This document shows, piece by piece, positions 5,832-9,031 of a DNA stretch of 9,031 bases. Source of the DNA: a bacterium. GTDB lineage: Bacteria; Vulcanimicrobiota; Xenobia; Xenobiales; Xenobiaceae. How positions within the stretch are numbered: position 1 is the stretch's first letter; each line of letters begins with the position of its first letter. The stretch spans positions 1 to 9,031 of the forward strand of contig JAFSXO010000222.1 in the NCBI GenBank assembly GCA_017444045.1, given 5' to 3'. The position numbers and the translations under genes are program-made. The notes beneath the pieces are model-generated. The model made no database searches and was not told the DNA's origin. It was given only the letters and a program-made list of their open reading frames with translations.

Positions 5832-7193
5832 TTAATCGATATCGTCGGTTAAGCTGTAGCACTCCGCATAGCCGTTGCGATAGCCTAAAACTAAGTAATT
5901 GTCCCAGAGCAGCGGCTCGCAGCTTGGTACGCCCGGTAATTCGCAAAAGGCAACCGTGTGTCCGTCCGTAGGACTAAGGGCCACTATTTTGGCAGGAATG
6001 CTGCCCTTGGGCTCGCTGATGATTATAACGTAATCGCTCCACAGTATAGGGGGAGACGCTATGCCCTGGGGAACGCGGTGCTCCCAAAGAGTTTCGCCGG
6101 TATAGGCGTCAAGGGCCTGGGCGCAGTCCTTGGCGTTTACGTAAAGTACAGTGTTCGTGCTGTCGGTCTGCGGCATGATGACGGGGCGTCCCCAGCGGTT
6201 GCTCTGATACTCGCATTGGCTGGAGAGCTTCTTTTGCCAGACCAGGGTGGGGGGCGTGAAGCGCTGCCCGGTAAATTTGCGGAATTCCCGGTAACAGTAG
6301 ATGGTGCCGTCCATGGTGGCCAGATATATATAAGGAGATGCGGCTAAAATAGGTACGCGCACCTCTTTAGCGATAGTGGTCTCTGGATTGGCGACCAGAT
6401 TCTTAATCATACCAATCTCGCCGATATTGTTGAGATTGGCAAAATGCAGATGGCCTGCTGCAGTGCAGACGTATAAAACCTGCCGGCTAATTATGGGAGA
6501 ATTGGTAAAAGAACCCTTCTCGTCGGGCGAAGTCTGCAGCATGAGAAAATCTGGCATACTGCCTTCGCTGGGCGCTCTGTTTGGATAGAACATGACTAAG
6601 CCATCGGTATTAATGGTTGCTATTCTGTCGTTAAACATCAGCGGCTTAACCTTGCTGCCGCGCGGGCGTGGCAGGGGCTGGCGCAGGTTGTTGCGGCGCT
6701 GGGGGAGGCGAAGTGGCAGGCGCTCCCAGTTCAGCTCTCCCGTTTCGGAATCGAATACGGACAGCGATGTGCTGGTATCGTAAAAGATAGCCGTCTGGCC
6801 ATTGATTAAAGGAGGCTGAGCTGTGGGAGCGGGCAGCGTCTGGCGGGCTTTGCAGGTGCCATTGTAAATATTGTATAGATAAAACGTTTTGCTGAACAGA
6901 GAGCCGGCGAGCAGAGTGCCTTGGTTGCTGGCAGCCATCCACTGAATAGGGAAGAGCAGGGCAGAGCGGGCGTTGGTCCAAAGCAGATGAGGCTTGAATA
7001 CGGCTGCTTCTTTTCCTGGATCGTCTGCTTCTGCGGGCGGCTGGCTGGCTGCTGCGGATGGAGGTGAGGCGCTGTCGGCGGCAGCGGTATCCTTGGCGGA
7101 AGTCTCTGTGCCTAAAGCAAATCCAGATGTAGCCGTGAGCGCGAATATGCTGGCGCTGAGCAGCCAATTGCGTAAAGAGATGGGCGTATGCAC
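5832..7193 (-). CDS. Exported PQQ-type beta-propeller repeat protein (BamB-like fold)
   Basis: A 453-residue protein with a signal peptide: Arg8 in the n-region, hydrophobic core 10-22, and likely cleavage after Ala26 (SGFA|LG). No lipobox cysteine is present, so unlike BamB it is not an obvious lipoprotein. Residues 30-62 form an Ala/Pro/Ser-rich linker. From about 68 on the protein is a run of propeller blades. The clearest blade motifs are SVFDSETGELNWER (145-158), ALDAYTGETLWEHRVP (360-375) and IVALSPTDGHTVAF (403-416), plus GTIYCYREF (296-304) and GYAECYSL (441-448). A basic Arg/Pro insert lies at 161-183. Such propellers usually serve as protein-protein platforms; a true PQQ enzyme is unlikely without a cofactor site. 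The start is GTG at 7193, since no in-frame ATG precedes the signal peptide; the ribosome site is weak. It is divergent from the Omp85 gene, which suggests but does not prove a role in outer-membrane assembly. Confidence 0.8.
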   Translation of the reverse strand: MHTPISLRNWLLSASIFALTATSGFALGTETSAKDTAAADSASPPSAAASQPPAEADDPGKEAAVFKPHLLWTNARSALLFPIQWMAASNQGTLLAGSLFSKTFYLYNIYNGTCKARQTLPAPTAQPPLINGQTAIFYDTSTSLSVFDSETGELNWERLPLRLPQRRNNLRQPLPRPRGSKVKPLMFNDRIATINTDGLVMFYPNRAPSEGSMPDFLMLQTSPDEKGSFTNSPIISRQVLYVCTAAGHLHFANLNNIGEIGMIKNLVANPETTIAKEVRVPILAASPYIYLATMDGTIYCYREFRKFTGQRFTPPTLVWQKKLSSQCEYQSNRWGRPVIMPQTDSTNTVLYVNAKDCAQALDAYTGETLWEHRVPQGIASPPILWSDYVIIISEPKGSIPAKIVALSPTDGHTVAFCELPGVPSCEPLLWDNYLVLGYRNGYAECYSLTDDID

Positions 7194-7394
7194 GGTCTGA
7201 GTTTCTTTACGCGAATCATTTTGCCCTTTTTGGTGTGAGACTAAACTGTTCCGACAAACATTGTCGGTAACGAAATTACTTGCATTGCATATAAAAAACG
7301 CTGCAGAAGGAACGATATTTATACTGTCGAAGTGAATTAAGCCTTTTTAGGTTGTAATTAGGCATTTCCGTTTTTCTTTTTGGAGGCTATATTA
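7194..7394. other. Divergent intergenic region between propeller and Omp85 genes
   Basis: This 201-bp region must hold promoters for both genes. It contains the inverted repeat at 7251-7267. There are -10-like boxes for the plus strand at 7290-7295 (TATAAA) and 7320-7325 (TATACT), but I see no convincing -35 partner at proper spacing for either, so no promoter is called. A GCCT/AGGC pair around 7341-7363 may form a weak leader hairpin. Confidence 0.5.
7251..7267. promoter_or_regulatory. Perfect inverted repeat, candidate operator
   Basis: CCGACAA-ACA-TTGTCGG is a perfect 7-bp inverted repeat with a 3-base spacer, 58 bases from the propeller start codon and 128 from the Omp85 start. Its symmetry and place between divergent genes fit a dimeric regulator binding both promoters. 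The regulator is unknown. Confidence 0.45.
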
Positions 7395-9031
7395 ATGAGA
7401 AAAGCATTGAACCGAGCTTTTTCGGTTGCTGTGCTTGCGAGCGCCATCGGCACTTGTGCTATCCCTGTGCTGGGCAATGAAGCATCGGGCCATGAACAGT
7501 TACCTTTTTCTTTGCCAACGCCTACATGTCTGTTAGCCGATGCTGGATTGGCAGATGCAGCAGTGTCCGATGTATTAAAAGCCTCCGCGGCTGAGCTGCC
7601 GGCTAGTGAGGCGGTTATTGGGCAGGCTTCTGATTCTCAGCTGAAAACAGATGATTCTGCTAAGGAAGCCGAGGCAGGCCAGGCTAAAACAGATAGCGGG
7701 AACCAAGCCGAAGCAGAGCCGATGCAGGAGGCCAAAACGGAACCTTCAGCCTCTGAAAAGCCGTCAGAAGTAACGGAAAGCCAGGATGAGCCAGAGAAGG
7801 CCGGTGAGGTGTCTGCCGACAAAGCCGGCGTGCAGGCTGGCGGTGACACAGCTGTTAATGCTGGCGAAAAGGCCGAAGCTTCAGGAGAGGCGGTCTCTGA
7901 GCCGGCGTCTTCGCCTTCAAAGGATGTCCAGGTCAATGCTGCAGGCCAGGCCGAGGCTTCAGAAAAATCCGATACCGCCGTTAGCGGCGATAAAGCAGCC
8001 TCTGAAAACAGCGAAGCTAAGGCAGATAACAAGGAAGCCTCTTCTGCTTCAGAAGGAAGCGTGGGCGAGGACGTTAAGGCGCCGTCAGGCGGATCCGCTT
8101 CTGCCGTTGGCGTATGCCTGTTCGGCGGCGTGGTTAAGGAGATTACCCCCGATACCCTGACCATTGAGGGAACCGCCAGCAATGGCGAGCCCTTGGAGCT
8201 GGAGTTTATCGTCGATAATGACAGTGAGCTGGCCGTCGGCGTTAAAAAAGACGACAGAGTTGTTGTATATTACGAAGAAACGGAAAAGGGCGGCTATCGT
8301 GTAACTTCGGCGCGTTATGTAACCGGCGACTTCCCCCGCAATGTATTTCCCGCTGACTTGGCCCTGCAAAAAGCCGAAGCTGAGCGCAAGAAAGCCGAGC
8401 TGAGCGATGACGATGACAATGACGATGAAGATGTCATTGCTTCTAAGGTGGTGAGCATTGAAATCGAGGGGAACTCTGCCACTACCGCTGACGAGATACT
8501 CAAGGTTGTCTCAACTAGGGTAGGCGATCCTATTTTGGATCCCCGCATTCGCCGCGACATGCAGGCCGTTTACGATACGGGCTACTTTACCGATGTGCGC
8601 CTCGATACCCGCTACGCTCCGGGTGGTGTGCGCCTGGTCTTCCGCGTCTTGGAGAATCCCATCGTTCAGGGCATCGAAATCGAGGGCAATAAGGTTGCCG
8701 ATACGGAAACCCTGCTCAGCCTTATGCAAACCGAGCCGGGCAAGATTTTGAATACTCGTGTGCTTCAGTCCGACCTGCAGGCGATCAATAAATACTATAA
8801 CGATGATCTTAATTATACGGTATCTCCTTCGCATATTACGGGAATGGAGATAAAAGACGGCATTCTGCGGCTGACCGTTATCGACGGTATGGTCATAGAA
8901 AAGGTTGAGGTCAACGGAGTTACCGTGTTCCCTCAGGACATGGTGAACGCTCTGGTAACCAGCAAGCCCGGCGAGCTGTTTAACCGCAAAAAGGCCAGCG
9001 AAGACGCCGATGCCATCGCGGCTCTCTATGA
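7395..9031 (+). CDS. Omp85/BamA-family outer-membrane assembly protein, 3' end cut off
   Basis: The frame is open from ATG 7395 to the window edge (545 codons). GGAGG (7382-7386) lies at ideal spacing. Domains: signal peptide 1-27 (MRK, hydrophobic core to about 26); a low-complexity Ala/Glu/Ser/Lys-rich stretch at about 60-235; a small beta domain at about 238-312 (FGGVVKEITPDTLTIEG through VTSARYV) resembling DUF5666/OB-like folds; a charged linker with SDDDDNDDED (337-346); POTRA 1 at 350-421 (VVSIEIEGN, then GYFTDVRL); POTRA 2 at 422-498 (IVQGIEIEGNKV, then KILN); and the start of POTRA 3 from about 499. The barrel lies beyond the window. POTRA-Omp85 proteins fold and insert outer-membrane barrels; the wording resembles Negativicutes BamA, but TamA is not excluded without the barrel. 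The long N-terminal extension is unusual. Its strong acidic repeat bias causes long spurious antisense frames at 7637-8182. Confidence 0.85.
   Translation, partial: MRKALNRAFSVAVLASAIGTCAIPVLGNEASGHEQLPFSLPTPTCLLADAGLADAAVSDVLKASAAELPASEAVIGQASDSQLKTDDSAKEAEAGQAKTDSGNQAEAEPMQEAKTEPSASEKPSEVTESQDEPEKAGEVSADKAGVQAGGDTAVNAGEKAEASGEAVSEPASSPSKDVQVNAAGQAEASEKSDTAVSGDKAASENSEAKADNKEASSASEGSVGEDVKAPSGGSASAVGVCLFGGVVKEITPDTLTIEGTASNGEPLELEFIVDNDSELAVGVKKDDRVVVYYEETEKGGYRVTSARYVTGDFPRNVFPADLALQKAEAERKKAELSDDDDNDDEDVIASKVVSIEIEGNSATTADEILKVVSTRVGDPILDPRIRRDMQAVYDTGYFTDVRLDTRYAPGGVRLVFRVLENPIVQGIEIEGNKVADTETLLSLMQTEPGKILNTRVLQSDLQAINKYYNDDLNYTVSPSHITGMEIKDGILRLTVIDGMVIEKVEVNGVTVFPQDMVNALVTSKPGELFNRKKASEDADAIAALY

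Noticed and set aside
7395..7476. Lipoprotein signal in the Omp85 protein (Cys21)
   Set aside because: The residues before Cys21 (I-G-T) do not make a proper lipobox, since Thr sits at -1, and Omp85 proteins are not lipoproteins; an ordinary signal peptide fits better.
7637..8182. 181-codon minus-strand frame rich in Ser/Ala/Pro
   Set aside because: It is antisense to the low-complexity Ala/Glu/Ser region of the Omp85 gene; the composition bias keeps the opposite frame open.

Overview
The window reads as chromosomal DNA from an anaerobic bacterium with an outer membrane. The best guess is a diderm Firmicute of the Negativicutes, Acidaminococcaceae/Phascolarctobacterium-like. Three things point there: the POTRA repeats of the Omp85 protein at the right edge have the wording I associate with Negativicutes, the terminators are Gram-positive-style hairpins with long T runs, and the alanine/glycine carrier is of a Firmicutes-type subgroup. 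This is recognition from memory, not a search; other gut diderms are possible. No rRNA, tRNA or CRISPR array was seen.

Layout. 1-642 has no credible gene but holds several copies of an interspersed repeat. 643-2046 encodes an M20 family metallo-dipeptidase, followed by a strong terminator. 2047-4206 is a visibly more AT-rich accessory stretch. It holds two copies of a short repeat motif, an orphan terminator, a two-gene Panacea-domain (DUF4065) toxin-antitoxin-like operon (2541-2987 and 2980-3456, 8-base overlap) with its own terminator, a remnant of an AAA-ATPase-like/DUF1703 gene (3567-3854), and a full copy of the repeat. 4207-5745 encodes an AGCS sodium/proton:alanine-glycine symporter. 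A decayed repeat copy lies between it and the convergent gene 5832-7193 (minus strand), a secreted PQQ-type beta-propeller protein with a GTG start. A 201-bp divergent intergenic region with a perfect 7-3-7 inverted repeat separates this from an Omp85/BamA-family gene (7395 to beyond the window end).

How the genes fit. The dipeptidase and the amino acid symporter would suit a peptide- and amino-acid-using anaerobe: one releases amino acids from dipeptides, the other imports alanine/glycine. They are separately transcribed and separated by the accessory stretch. The beta-propeller and Omp85 genes are envelope genes arranged back to back, recalling the functional pairing of BamB (a beta-propeller) with BamA, although this propeller lacks a lipobox.

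The most interesting items are (i) a repeat family made of an AATGTC-N-TTTAGTTAAG motif, a linker of constant length and a ~73-nt hairpin that shows a compensatory base-pair change between copies; (ii) the Panacea antitoxin with its overlapping toxin candidate; and (iii) the Omp85 protein, with ~210 residues of low-complexity sequence and a small beta domain before the first POTRA.
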